Assembly: GCF_016834655.1 (NCBI RefSeq)
Contig: NZ_JAENHP010000002.1
Location: 806,001 to 870,000, forward strand
Length of the DNA: 64,000 bases
Direction of reading: 5' to 3'
From: Paractinoplanes ovalisporus
GTDB lineage: Bacteria; Actinomycetota; Actinomycetes; Mycobacteriales; Micromonosporaceae
The notes under the pieces were generated by a model. The model was not told the origin of the DNA. It made no database searches and saw nothing but the letters and a program-made list of their open reading frames with translations. Within the stretch, counting starts at the first letter, position 1. Each line of letters begins with the position of its first letter. Shown one piece after another: positions 37,762-46,562 of this stretch. A program made the translations under genes and the position numbers.

Positions 37762-38544
37762 GTGACCACAGTTACCCGGCGCAAGTTCGAGGTCACGGAC
37801 GAAGACCGGCGGGCTACCGCGCTTCTGGAGGCCTTGGCGGAGCTGCCGCCCGGCCACCCGGACCGGCCGGCCGTGCGGCGTCAGGCGATCGAGGCCTGGC
37901 TGCCGATGGCGGCCCGCCTCACCCGCCGCTACGCCGGTCGCGGCGAGGCCTACGACGACCTGTTCCAGACGGCCTCGGTCGGTCTGATCAAGGCCATCGA
38001 CGGCTTCGATCCCGGCCGCGGCGTCGACTTCACCGGGTACGCCATCCCGACCGTCCTCGGCGAGATCAAGCGCTACTTCCGCGACCGCAGCTGGACGTTG
38101 CGCATTCCGCGCCGGCTCCAGGAGCTGCGGATGGCCATCGGGGGCGCCCGCACCGAGCTCGAGCAGACCCTGACCCGGGCCGCCACCGTCGCCGACATCT
38201 CGGCCCACCTCGGTGTGAGCGAGGAGGAGGTCCTGGAGGCCCTCGAAGCCGGGCACGCCTACCGTCCCGACTCGCTGAGCACCCCCGTCCGCCAGGGGGA
38301 GGATCTGCAGCTGGGCGACACGCTCGGCGGGGAGGACAACGGGTTCGCCCGGGCCGAGTTCGGCGTCTCGCTGCCACCCGCCATGGCCACCCTCACCGAG
38401 CGCGAGCGCACCATCGTGGTCCTGCGCTTCTACGGCGAGCTCACGCAGTCCGCGATCGCCGAGCGGGTCGGGATCTCCCAGATGCACGTGTCCCGGGTCC
38501 TCAGTCAGGCGCTCGCCAAGCTCCGCGACCAGATGGACGGATAA
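37762..38544 (+). CDS. SigB/SigF-type alternative sigma factor
   Basis: This 260-aa sigma-70 group 3 factor has region 2 (YDDLFQTASVGLIKAIDGFD), region 3 (AHLGVSEEEVLEALEA) and region 4 (LTQSAIAERVGISQMHVSRVL). The length and the sequence RYFRDRSWTLRIPRRLQEL match the stress/sporulation SigB/F family of actinomycetes. No anti-sigma gene is adjacent. GTG 37762 has GGGAG 8 bp upstream. The second GAF-ANTAR gene follows by 22 bp. Confidence 0.92.
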   Translation: MTTVTRRKFEVTDEDRRATALLEALAELPPGHPDRPAVRRQAIEAWLPMAARLTRRYAGRGEAYDDLFQTASVGLIKAIDGFDPGRGVDFTGYAIPTVLGEIKRYFRDRSWTLRIPRRLQELRMAIGGARTELEQTLTRAATVADISAHLGVSEEEVLEALEAGHAYRPDSLSTPVRQGEDLQLGDTLGGEDNGFARAEFGVSLPPAMATLTERERTIVVLRFYGELTQSAIAERVGISQMHVSRVLSQALAKLRDQMDG

Positions 38545-38566
38545 GACACAGGCGTAGTTTGGGGAC

Positions 38567-39262
38567 ATGGCCGATTCCCCGGGAGCCCTGGCCGAGCTCG
38601 GCCGCATCCGGCTGAGCGAGGTTCCGCTCGACGACGTGCTGCTGCGCGTGGCAACCGTGGCCCGCGACGCGGTCGCCGGTGCCGACGAGGCGTCGGTGAC
38701 CCTGGTCGGCGTCAGAAAGGCGGGCAGCGCCGCCTTCACCGGTGAACTGGCTCGGTCGCTCGACGAATGGCAGTACGAGAACGAGGGCGGCCCCTGCCTC
38801 GAAGCGGCGGCTTCGACCGCCGTCATCTCGGTGGCCGACACCATCACCGACCCGCGCTGGCCCCGTTACCTGCGCCGGGCGAGCGCGGCCGGGGCCCGCA
38901 GCCAGCTCGCCGTCGGCCTGCCGGTGCAGGAGGCGGTGACCGGCGCGCTCAACCTTTATGCGCTGCGGCCCGATGCCTTCGACGACCACGCGGTGACGGT
39001 CGCGCAGAGCTTCGCCGGCTACGCGGCGGTCGCCCTGGCCAACGCCCAGTCCTATGACTCGACGGCCACCCTGGCCCGCCAGATGCGCGAGGCGATGGCC
39101 CACCGCGCCACGATCGAGCAGGCCAAGGGCATCATCATGGCCGAACAGCACTGCTCGCCGGAGGAGGCGTTCGCCCGCCTGAGCAGGCTCTCGCAGCACG
39201 CCAACCGCAAGCTGCGCGAGGTCGCGGCCGCCCTGGTCGAGCAGGCCTCCCGCCCCCGGTAG
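38567..39262 (+). CDS. GAF-ANTAR RNA-binding antiterminator (second copy)
   Basis: This 231-aa protein has a GAF domain (about 15-165, including NEGGPCLEAAAS) and an ANTAR domain (HRATIEQAKGIIMAEQHCSPEEAF). It is very similar in layout to the gene at 36902, probably by an old duplication around the sigma gene. It begins 22 bp after the sigma factor and is likely co-transcribed with it. Confidence 0.9.
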   Translation: MADSPGALAELGRIRLSEVPLDDVLLRVATVARDAVAGADEASVTLVGVRKAGSAAFTGELARSLDEWQYENEGGPCLEAAASTAVISVADTITDPRWPRYLRRASAAGARSQLAVGLPVQEAVTGALNLYALRPDAFDDHAVTVAQSFAGYAAVALANAQSYDSTATLARQMREAMAHRATIEQAKGIIMAEQHCSPEEAFARLSRLSQHANRKLREVAAALVEQASRPR

Positions 39263-39315
39263 CGTGCGCGGCGCGCCTGCGTGACCTGGGCCCTGGCATC
39301 CGGCAAGATCACTGG

Positions 39316-39957
39316 GTGCTGACGGATGAGGACTACTACGACACGTCGGCGCTGACCGACCGGCAACGGCAGATCCTCGCCGTCGTTCAGGAGTGGGCCC
39401 AGCGCCACGGCTACTCGCCGTCCACCCGCGAGCTGGCCGACGCGCTCGGCCTCGCCTCCACCTCGACCGTGAGCCGGCACCTGCGCGTGCTGGAGGATCT
39501 GGGTTTCCTGCGCCGGGGGCGGGCGACCCGGCCCATCGACGTACGGATGTTCCTGCAGCCCGTGCCGAGGCCGCGCGCCGAGTCGACGATCGGCGTGCCG
39601 GTGCTCGGCGACATCGCGGCCGGCTCGCCCATCCTGGCCGAGCAGAACTCCGACGAGGTGCTGCCGCTGCCCCGCGACCTGGTGGGCCGGGGCAACCTGT
39701 TCGGCCTGCGGGTGCGGGGCGACTCGATGATCGACGCCGCGATCTGCGACGGCGACATCGTCGTGGTCAAGCAGCAGCATGAGGCCTACAACGGCGACAT
39801 CGTGGCCGCGATGATCGACGACGAGGCGACCGTCAAGGTGTTCCGCCGCCGGGGCGGCCACGTTGTGCTCGAGCCGCGCAACCCGGCGTACGAGAACATC
39901 GACGGCGACCGGGCCGTGGTGCTGGGCAAGGTCGTCTCAGTCCTGCGCCGCACTTAA
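39316..39957 (+). CDS. lexA: LexA-type repressor
   Basis: This 213-aa protein has an N-terminal winged helix (about 14-72, YSPSTRELADALGLASTSTV) and a C-terminal S24 autoprotease. Cleavage bond A102-G103, Ser137 (RGDSMID) and Lys174 keep the 34- and 37-residue intervals of E. coli LexA. It should repress DNA-damage genes and self-cleave on RecA filaments. GTG start at 39316; no SOS box (CGAAC-N4-GTTCG) is seen in the 53 bp upstream. Overlaps the convergent GGDEF gene by 21 bp. It could be a second LexA-like paralogue. Confidence 0.88.
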   Translation: MLTDEDYYDTSALTDRQRQILAVVQEWAQRHGYSPSTRELADALGLASTSTVSRHLRVLEDLGFLRRGRATRPIDVRMFLQPVPRPRAESTIGVPVLGDIAAGSPILAEQNSDEVLPLPRDLVGRGNLFGLRVRGDSMIDAAICDGDIVVVKQQHEAYNGDIVAAMIDDEATVKVFRRRGGHVVLEPRNPAYENIDGDRAVVLGKVVSVLRRT

Positions 39958-41397
39958 CAGGCTGCCGGCCGTGCAGACCCGGTCGCGGCCCGAGTTCTTC
40001 GCGGCGTAGAGCGCCTTGTCGGCCCGGGCGACCAGGTCGTCCGCGGGCTCCTCGAAATCCCACTCGGCCAGCCCGGCCGAGAACGTCTGGTCCAGCGGGG
40101 TCACCGCGCGCAGCCGCTCGACCGCGGTGACCGCCTCGGTCAGCGACAGGCCGGTGAGCAGCACGATGAACTCCTCGCCGCCGTAGCGCGCCAGCACGTC
40201 GTACGCGCGCAGCTCGCCGGTCCAGGCCTGCGCGGCGCTCCGGAGCAGCTGGTCGCCGGCCGGATGCCCGTACGTGTCGTTGAAGTGCTTGAAGTGATCG
40301 AGGTCGATCATGCCGACGACGACCGGGATGTTCTCGGCGCGGGCCCGGGCCAGGAACATGGGGAACTCGTCGTTCCAGCTCCGGCGGTTGTGCAGCCCGG
40401 TCAGCTCGTCGCGCCGGGACAGCTCCCGCACCAGGGCGGACTGCCGCTCGGCCTGCTTGAGCAGCTGGGTGAAGCGGACCATCACGAGCAGGAACATGAT
40501 CGCCGAGCCGATCCCGATGGCCAGGCCGTCGACGATGCCGCCGGTGAGCTCCTGGGTGATCAGCAGGGTGGGCGACATCAGCATGGCCAGGGTGAGCGTG
40601 GCCAGCTGCAGACGGGTCAGGTGCGACACCGCGCCGGCGCCACCGCCGTCCCCGCGCACCCGCGGCCAGACGATCGCCAGGGTCAGCACGAGCAGCGAGA
40701 GCAGATAGACACAGTTGACCAGGCGGGCCGTCCACCAGAAATCGGCCCAGCCCTCGTTCACGTGCGGCAGCACCACCCAGATGCAGTCACCGGCGAGGTA
40801 GCCGACGACCGCGACGGCGACCAGCAGAGGCGCCCGCCGGCCCTCACGGCCGTTGCTGCGGACCAGCAGGATCGTCATCGCGAGCAGCACCAGGTCGGCG
40901 ATCGGGTAGGCGATCGTCACGAGCCGCGTGGCCAGGGCGGTGGTGTCGTCGCGCAGGGCCGGCTCGATCGAGTAGGCCCAGGCCAGCAGGCCGATGCCGC
41001 AGGCGACGGTCAGGGCGTCGACCAGCGCCGCCCGGTCGAGCCGACGTCGCGACTGCCGGATCATCAGGGCCAGGCCGGTCGCCACCGACGGATAGAACGC
41101 GAGGTAGAGCAGGTCGGAGAGGTCGGGGCCGTCGACGGCCAGCCAGTCGCCGCCCACCTGCACCGGCAGCGAGGCGGCGGCCGTGCACAGCAGGCCCAGC
41201 CCGAAGAACAGCCACGGCGCCCGGTCACCCTCCGGCACCCGGCGCACGCCCACGAGCACGGCGGCCGCGAAGGACGACTGGATGGCCACCGAGAACGCGG
41301 ACTCCCAGCCCGGGGCGGCCGGCACGGCGAGGTACACGACAATGGCGGCCAGCGCCGTTGCCGTGTAGGCCTGCCAGCCACGCCGGTGCGTCGTCAC
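39937..41397 (-). CDS. Polytopic membrane diguanylate cyclase (second copy)
   Basis: This 486-aa protein has about nine to ten membrane helices and a C-terminal GGDEF-type domain with the active motif RYGGEEF. RAYD five residues before it forms an I-site for product inhibition. It shares its helix plan with the protein at 33693. The GTG at 41397 overlaps the stop of the upstream small membrane gene (GTGA), so the two form an operon. Confidence 0.92.
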   Translation of the reverse strand: MTTHRRGWQAYTATALAAIVVYLAVPAAPGWESAFSVAIQSSFAAAVLVGVRRVPEGDRAPWLFFGLGLLCTAAASLPVQVGGDWLAVDGPDLSDLLYLAFYPSVATGLALMIRQSRRRLDRAALVDALTVACGIGLLAWAYSIEPALRDDTTALATRLVTIAYPIADLVLLAMTILLVRSNGREGRRAPLLVAVAVVGYLAGDCIWVVLPHVNEGWADFWWTARLVNCVYLLSLLVLTLAIVWPRVRGDGGGAGAVSHLTRLQLATLTLAMLMSPTLLITQELTGGIVDGLAIGIGSAIMFLLVMVRFTQLLKQAERQSALVRELSRRDELTGLHNRRSWNDEFPMFLARARAENIPVVVGMIDLDHFKHFNDTYGHPAGDQLLRSAAQAWTGELRAYDVLARYGGEEFIVLLTGLSLTEAVTAVERLRAVTPLDQTFSAGLAEWDFEEPADDLVARADKALYAAKNSGRDRVCTAGSLLSAAQD

Positions 41398-41840
41398 AGC
41401 GAGGCGAGCCCCACCAGCATGCCGCCGACGGCGTAGAGCGCGCAGCCGAGAGCGAAGCTGGCCGCGGTGGTGATGCCGAAGGCCATCCAGTAGGAGGTGC
41501 CCGGCAGCCCCATCTTGGCGGCCTTGTTGGCCCGGTTGGCCGCCGAGATGACGGCGAGCGGGCCAAAGATGACGGTGAGGACGACAACCGGCCAGACCGT
41601 GGGCGGCAGCGCACCCACCGCCGCGAACACCTGACTCGGCTGGGGCGGCCGCCCCGGCGGGTAGGCCGACACCGGCGCTGCCCCGAACGGTCGCTGGACG
41701 GGCCGTTCAGCCGCCTGGTACCGCGCCGCCAGACCCTTGTCGCCGCTCTGCAGGGGCGCCTGGTGCACCTGCCGGGCCGCGGCCGGCGTGGAGGGGCTGA
41801 GCCAGGCTTGGCTGGTACGGGGTTCGGCGGTCACCGTCAT
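41394..41840 (-). CDS. DUF4190-like small membrane protein
   Basis: This 148-aa protein has a proline/alanine-rich cytoplasmic N-terminus (about 1-75) and two membrane helices (about 78-100 and 118-142; VWPVVVLTVIFGPLAVISAANRANKAA between them). This fits DUF4190-type proteins. ATG 41840 is chosen for the GGATGGAG directly upstream. Translationally coupled to the diguanylate cyclase; a link to its signalling is inferred only from that. Confidence 0.75.
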   Translation of the reverse strand: MTVTAEPRTSQAWLSPSTPAAARQVHQAPLQSGDKGLAARYQAAERPVQRPFGAAPVSAYPPGRPPQPSQVFAAVGALPPTVWPVVVLTVIFGPLAVISAANRANKAAKMGLPGTSYWMAFGITTAASFALGCALYAVGGMLVGLASL

Positions 41841-41912
41841 CTCCATCCGTGGAAGTGCTCGCAAAGCTTGTTCGCGGGTCACTTCGGCAGGAGAGCCGGA
41901 TCTTTGAGGTTT

Positions 41913-41957
41913 CGGTCACCCTCCGGAATGGTTTGGCAACTCTCCGGAGGGTGACCG
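41913..41957 (-). terminator. Strong hairpin after the penicillin-binding protein gene
   Basis: CGGTCACCCTCCGGA (41913-41927) and TCCGGAGGGTGACCG (41943-41957) form a perfect 15-bp stem with a 15-nt loop, 3 nt past the stop of the minus-strand PBP gene. No U-tract is present. It probably ends that transcript before the DUF4190 gene. Confidence 0.75.
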
Positions 41958-41960
41958 GTG

Positions 41961-44579
41961 CTATCGGGGGTTGCCCCCGCCGCCCTGGTTCTCGCCGGCG
42001 CCCGTTCCGGGCTGGCCCGTGCCGGGGTTGTTGACGATCGGCGGGGTGACCGTGCCGCCGGGGTTGTTCGGGTCGACGCCGGGCGGGCAGACGGTGCCGC
42101 CCAGGATGCAGCCGTTGCTCGGCGGCTCGGGCAGCGGGTCGAGGCCGTTGCCCTTCTTGTTCGGGTCGCCGACCTTCACGTCCGGCGGGAACGAGCTCTT
42201 CTCGGCGTCCAGGGCCTTGTTGGCCAGGTCCATGAAGACCTTCCAGGTGTCGCCCGGGGTGGAACCGCCGGTCATGCCCTTCTTGCCGCCGCCCGGCTTG
42301 TAGATCGGCAGCAGCTGCATCTGCTTCTTGACCTCTTTTTCGCGGCCGATCCAGACCGAGGCGGCGAGGTGCGGCGTGCCGCCCACCCACCAGGCGTCAC
42401 CGTTCTCGCCGGTCTTGCCGTCCTTGTACTCCCAGGTGCCGGACTTGCCGATGGCGTCGTAGCCGTTGCGCAGGTTCTGGCCGTTCTTGCCGGGGATCTT
42501 CTGCAGCACGGTGTCGATCGCCGCGACGACGCCCGGGTCGAAGGCCGGGGTCGCCTTGATCCGCTCGGTGTGGATCGTCTTGAACTTGCCGGTCTTCTCG
42601 TCGCGCTGCTGCACCGACTTCACGAAGTGGGCCTTGATGTAGTTGCCCTCGTTGGCCAGCGTCGCCACACCGTTGGCGTGGTCGAGCGCGGTCACCGCGT
42701 ACTGACCGTAGCCGATCTCGTTGCCGTACTGCTTGAGCTCGGACTCCTTGGCCTTGTTGAGGTCGACCCGGGCACCGATCTTGGTGGGGGACGAGATGTA
42801 CTGGATTCCGGCCTTGTGCGCCGCCTCGGCCACCTTGTCCGGTCCGAGCGCCGCGGCCAGGTGGTAGAAGGGGAAGTTGTACGACTGGATGGTCGCCTCG
42901 GCCAGCGGGCAGCGCCGCTTGTCACAGGTGAAGTTCGTACGGCTGGAGTTGTTGATCGCGTCGCCGCCGACCTTCTTGGCCTCGGAGTCCCACGTGGTGT
43001 CGAGGCCGTAGCCGTCGCTCAGCGCGGCCAGCAGCGTGTAGACCTTGAACGACGAGCCGGGCGGGCGGCCGCCGCCGATGAAGTCGCCGTCGTCGTTGTA
43101 GTTCGGGCCGGCGTAGTCCCAGCCCACGCCGTCCGGGCCGCCGTAGTAGGCCATCACGTGCCCGGTCTGGGGGTCGACGGCGACCAGAGCGGTCTTGTAC
43201 GTCGCGTCGAGCTTGCGCAGCGGCGACTTGTCGCTGGTGCGCATCGCGGCGGTCTCGGCCGCCTTCTGCACGCCCGGGTTGATCGTGGTGGTGATCCGCA
43301 GACCACCCTTCTTCTGCTGCTCGTCGGTGATGCCCATCGCGCGCAGTTCCTGCTTGACGTACTTCACGATCTTGCCGGAGGCCTTGTCGTTGCCGCAGGA
43401 GGTGCGGCACGCGTCCGGGTCGAACTTGGCGACGGTCGGATACTTCGGCGGCACCGTCTTGATCCAGCCCTTTTCGAGCATGTTGTTGATCGTGTACTGC
43501 CAGCGGATCTTGGCGTCGGTGAGGTTGTTCTGCGGGTCGTAGCCGCGGTGGGTGGCCGAGGGCTCGGGCTGCTTGATCACCGAGGCGATGACGGCGGCCT
43601 CGGCCGCGGTGATCGCGCCCTTGGTGCCGGGCGGGGTCAGCGACGAGCGGCTGGGGCCGAAGTACGCCTTCACGGCGGCCTCGATGCCGTACGCGCCCCG
43701 GCCGAAGTACACCGAGTTGAGGTAGCGCCCGAGGATCTCGCCCTTGGAGTAGTGGTCCTCCATCTTGCGGGCGATGACGGCCTCGCGCAGCTTGCGGTTG
43801 TAGCTGATCTCCTTCAGCTCGGCGGCGTGCCGCGCGTACTGCTGGGTGATCGTCGAGGCGCCCTGCTGGTCGCCGCCGGTGAAGTTGTTCCAGGCGGCGC
43901 GGGCGATGCCCTTCATGTCGATGCCGTTGTGGTCGAGGAAGTTCTTGTCCTCGGCCGCCATGACCGCCTGCCCGATGACCGGGTTGATGCTGGCGAACGG
44001 CACCTGCTGACGGGTCGAGCTGCCGATGGTCGCGATCTGCGTCTTGTTGTCGGCCGCGTAGATCTGGGTGACCTGGTCCTCGGCCTTGGGCTCGGTGAAC
44101 TGCACGTCGTCGAAGAAGTAGGCCCCGCCGACCACGCCGGCGCCGAGCACGATCACCAGCACCGCCGCGGCCACCGTCAGCAGGTTGGTGCGGCGGCGCT
44201 TCTTGGCCGCCTTGGCCTGGTCCTTCAGGCGCTTGGGGGAGGGGGGCTCACCGGCCGCCTTGGGCCGGACCGCGGCCCGGGCGACGGCGCCGCTCGGACC
44301 GGCCGGGCTGACCGAGGCGCGGCCGCCGACGCTCGCGCGACCCCCGGCACCGGCCGAGCCCACGCTCGCCGAGCCCACACTGGCCGAGCCCACGGATGCG
44401 GAACCCACGGATGCCGAGCCGACGCTCGCGGAACCCACCGACGCGGAACCCACCGATGCCCGTCCGCTCGAGGCGCCACCTGCGGGAACAGGGCTGCTGC
44501 TACCTCGCACCGGGGCCGAGCCGGATCCGGGCACGCTGGCCCGGGCGCTCGCGGACTGCGGATCTCCGTAGGGGTTCAT
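41961..44579 (-). CDS. Class A penicillin-binding protein (GT51 plus transpeptidase)
   Basis: This 872-aa bifunctional peptidoglycan synthase has a long cytoplasmic tail (1-130) with seven ASVGS repeats (41-75). One membrane helix (about 132-155) is followed by a GT51 glycosyltransferase (catalytic E210 in AAEDKNFLDHNGID, GASTITQQYAR). The transpeptidase has S509-x-x-K512 (PPGSSFKV), SYN and KSGT motifs. A Pro/Gly/Asn-rich tail (about 820-872) ends it. It polymerises and cross-links glycan strands outside the membrane. The unusually repetitive cytoplasmic tail may recruit partners. Confidence 0.95.
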   Translation of the reverse strand: MNPYGDPQSASARASVPGSGSAPVRGSSSPVPAGGASSGRASVGSASVGSASVGSASVGSASVGSASVGSASVGSAGAGGRASVGGRASVSPAGPSGAVARAAVRPKAAGEPPSPKRLKDQAKAAKKRRRTNLLTVAAAVLVIVLGAGVVGGAYFFDDVQFTEPKAEDQVTQIYAADNKTQIATIGSSTRQQVPFASINPVIGQAVMAAEDKNFLDHNGIDMKGIARAAWNNFTGGDQQGASTITQQYARHAAELKEISYNRKLREAVIARKMEDHYSKGEILGRYLNSVYFGRGAYGIEAAVKAYFGPSRSSLTPPGTKGAITAAEAAVIASVIKQPEPSATHRGYDPQNNLTDAKIRWQYTINNMLEKGWIKTVPPKYPTVAKFDPDACRTSCGNDKASGKIVKYVKQELRAMGITDEQQKKGGLRITTTINPGVQKAAETAAMRTSDKSPLRKLDATYKTALVAVDPQTGHVMAYYGGPDGVGWDYAGPNYNDDGDFIGGGRPPGSSFKVYTLLAALSDGYGLDTTWDSEAKKVGGDAINNSSRTNFTCDKRRCPLAEATIQSYNFPFYHLAAALGPDKVAEAAHKAGIQYISSPTKIGARVDLNKAKESELKQYGNEIGYGQYAVTALDHANGVATLANEGNYIKAHFVKSVQQRDEKTGKFKTIHTERIKATPAFDPGVVAAIDTVLQKIPGKNGQNLRNGYDAIGKSGTWEYKDGKTGENGDAWWVGGTPHLAASVWIGREKEVKKQMQLLPIYKPGGGKKGMTGGSTPGDTWKVFMDLANKALDAEKSSFPPDVKVGDPNKKGNGLDPLPEPPSNGCILGGTVCPPGVDPNNPGGTVTPPIVNNPGTGQPGTGAGENQGGGGNPR
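44355..44459. repeat. 15-bp repeat array coding ASVGS x7 in the PBP tail
   Basis: Seven in-frame 15-bp units encode perfect ASVGS pentapeptides (residues 41-75 of the PBP). The DNA copies differ mainly at third positions, so the peptide is conserved while the DNA has drifted. This argues for selection on the peptide repeat. Confidence 0.8.
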
Positions 44580-45569
44580 CTGTCCTCGTCGTCGCCGAAG
44601 TGGATCTCTTTACTACACGACCGAGGCAAGACCGGACAATGCGTCTCTCAGGGTCGCGCGCGTGCCTCGGGGGCGCGCGCGTGCCTCAGAGGCGCGTGCT
44701 CGGTGATGCCGTGCTCCGGGAAGCCATGGTAAGGGTGAGCGCGCGCTGTCCGGACCCGGAGATTCATCCTCACCGTTGTCCGCGCGCCCGGTGCGCCGTG
44801 GCGCCGAGCCGCGTTTGCGCTTCGTGCGGGCCTCGTCCGCACCCTCGGGAGGTCTCGGAGACGGTCGATGGGCGCGGCCGCCTCCGGCGACCCGGGCAAC
44901 CCGGTCCTGGCCTCGGCAATCGTCCCTTCCGGCCGGGAAACCGGTCTCGACTCCGGAGTGGCAAGCAACACACACGGACGGTCGAGATTCGGGCCCGCCC
45001 AAGCCCGCCCAAAAGTAGCTAAACGGACCATTCACTCAAACCGCTTCGGTGGCCCGGGTTGTCCGTACGCTTCGGCGCGTCGCCCCGGCCGCGAGCTCCG
45101 GCTGCGTCAGAATCTCGAGAGCCCGGACGGGGCCGGGGGCGCCGCTCGACCGGCCCGTTCCCCCGGGGCGCCGCGCCGATCCGTGAAAAAGGAAGTAGCA
45201 GGCGTTGGTCTCTTAAGGTGCGTACGTCGCAGATCGCTCCGGCCCGTTCCGCACCCCGTGGGTTGTGGCCGCACATGGGCCGATCGACGTCACCGGCGCT
45301 CCTGAAGTACCTCAGCAACGGTCCGTTCGGCCGATCCACTGTGGCCGGATGGTGCTCAGAATTGGCCGTTCAGGGCTGGCTGTCACTCGTCCCGGGATTT
45401 GCTCACGCCATCGATGTCCGTCATACGGAGGATGGGGTTCTCACTCATCTTCATGGCACTCTGAGAAACTAGGTGGTCGCGTTCCGTACGCGTAACGTAT
45501 CTCAACCGGAGGGTCGACCCACGGCCGCAGCGGGAGGGGCGGGGCGAGTTGGGGGAACCACGGCGAAAC
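44580..45569. other. About 1 kb without a convincing gene
   Basis: Open frames in both directions lack the third-position GC bias of neighbours and recognisable domains. Near the PBP start a direct repeat CGCGCGCGTGCCTC occurs at 44655-44668 and 44674-44687, with a partial third copy at about 44691-44701. The right half should hold the promoter of the operon starting at 45570, but no sigma motif is clear. A regulatory RNA cannot be excluded. Confidence 0.5.
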
Positions 45570-46562
45570 ATGGCCGTTCCGCACAGGCGGATGGCGGGGG
45601 ATGCCTTATCCGAAACAGATCCCGTACGACCGAACTGCACCTCGTATTTCGAGCACGGCCACCGTCGGCCCCTGATCGACGGCATCGCCGACGGGCGGGT
45701 CCCGCTGAAGTTCGCGTACGCGGGGAGCGCCGCCTTCACCCACGACCAGTACGCCAGCACCACCGGCTACGCCGACATGATGACCTCGGCCCAGCGCGAG
45801 TCGGACGTGCTGTTCGCCTCCGGCGCCTGCGCCCCGGCCCTGTCCGGGGTCGTCGAGGTCGGGCCCGGCAACGGCCGGCACAGTGTCGCGTTGCTCGACC
45901 GGTTGCGCGCCGGCGGCCTCGGCATACGGCGTTACCTGGGCCTCGACTTCAGTGCCACCCTCCTGGGGATCTCGTCCGACCGGCTGCGCCGCTGCCTTCC
46001 GCCCGAGCTGCGGGTCGACACCGCGGTCTGGGACATGGAGGGCGCGCCGACCGCGGTGGTCGAGAACTGGCGGCCGGACGGCCGTCCCGTGCTGGCCTGC
46101 CTGGTCGGGCACACGGTCGGCAACTTCGAGGATCCCGTGCAGGCGATGCGCAACCTGGCCGGCCTGCTGCGCCCCTCCGACGTGCTCCTGGCCAGCGTGC
46201 TGCTGCGGCCGATGCCGGTCGCGGCCGGCCTGTCGATGTCGGCCTACCGCACCGAGGAATTCCGGCAGGCCGCTCTCGAACCGATGTTCGCGGCCGGCAT
46301 GAAAGCCGGCGAATTGGAATTCACCGTCGATTATCGCGACGGCGCCTTTGTCGGTGAGGTCACGCTGTTGCGGAGTGCCCGCCTCGACGGTGTGAATCTT
46401 CCGAGCGGTTATCGCTTTCGATGTTTCATGTCCCGCCGCTTCGAGAGCGCGGACGTTGTTCATCTGTTCGAATCCGCGGGCTGGGCGATCTGCTCCGCAT
46501 TTGTTGACCAGGACAGCGATCATATGACTGTCGTCGCTTCCCGGGCCGAGGAGTTGAGATGA
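45570..46562 (+). CDS. EgtD-like (Methyltransf_33) SAM methyltransferase
   Basis: This 330-aa protein has SAM motif I VVEVGPGNGRHS, then GLDFSATLL, and the late motif LVGHTVGNFEDP resembling the EgtD histidine N-alpha-methyltransferase fold (GSTIGNF in EgtD). The ergothioneine partner egtB is absent, so a different amine or amino-acid substrate is likely. The start is uncertain: ATG 45570 is used (GGGGGA 13 bp upstream), with ATG 45591 or TTG 45549 as alternatives. The stop overlaps the next start (ATGA). First gene of the six-gene accessory operon. Confidence 0.78.
   Translation: MAVPHRRMAGDALSETDPVRPNCTSYFEHGHRRPLIDGIADGRVPLKFAYAGSAAFTHDQYASTTGYADMMTSAQRESDVLFASGACAPALSGVVEVGPGNGRHSVALLDRLRAGGLGIRRYLGLDFSATLLGISSDRLRRCLPPELRVDTAVWDMEGAPTAVVENWRPDGRPVLACLVGHTVGNFEDPVQAMRNLAGLLRPSDVLLASVLLRPMPVAAGLSMSAYRTEEFRQAALEPMFAAGMKAGELEFTVDYRDGAFVGEVTLLRSARLDGVNLPSGYRFRCFMSRRFESADVVHLFESAGWAICSAFVDQDSDHMTVVASRAEELR

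Noticed and set aside
44613-45472. Several overlapping open frames of 70-145 codons on both strands
   Set aside because: Arg/Pro/Gly-rich translations, no codon bias, no ribosome sites and no recognisable domain.
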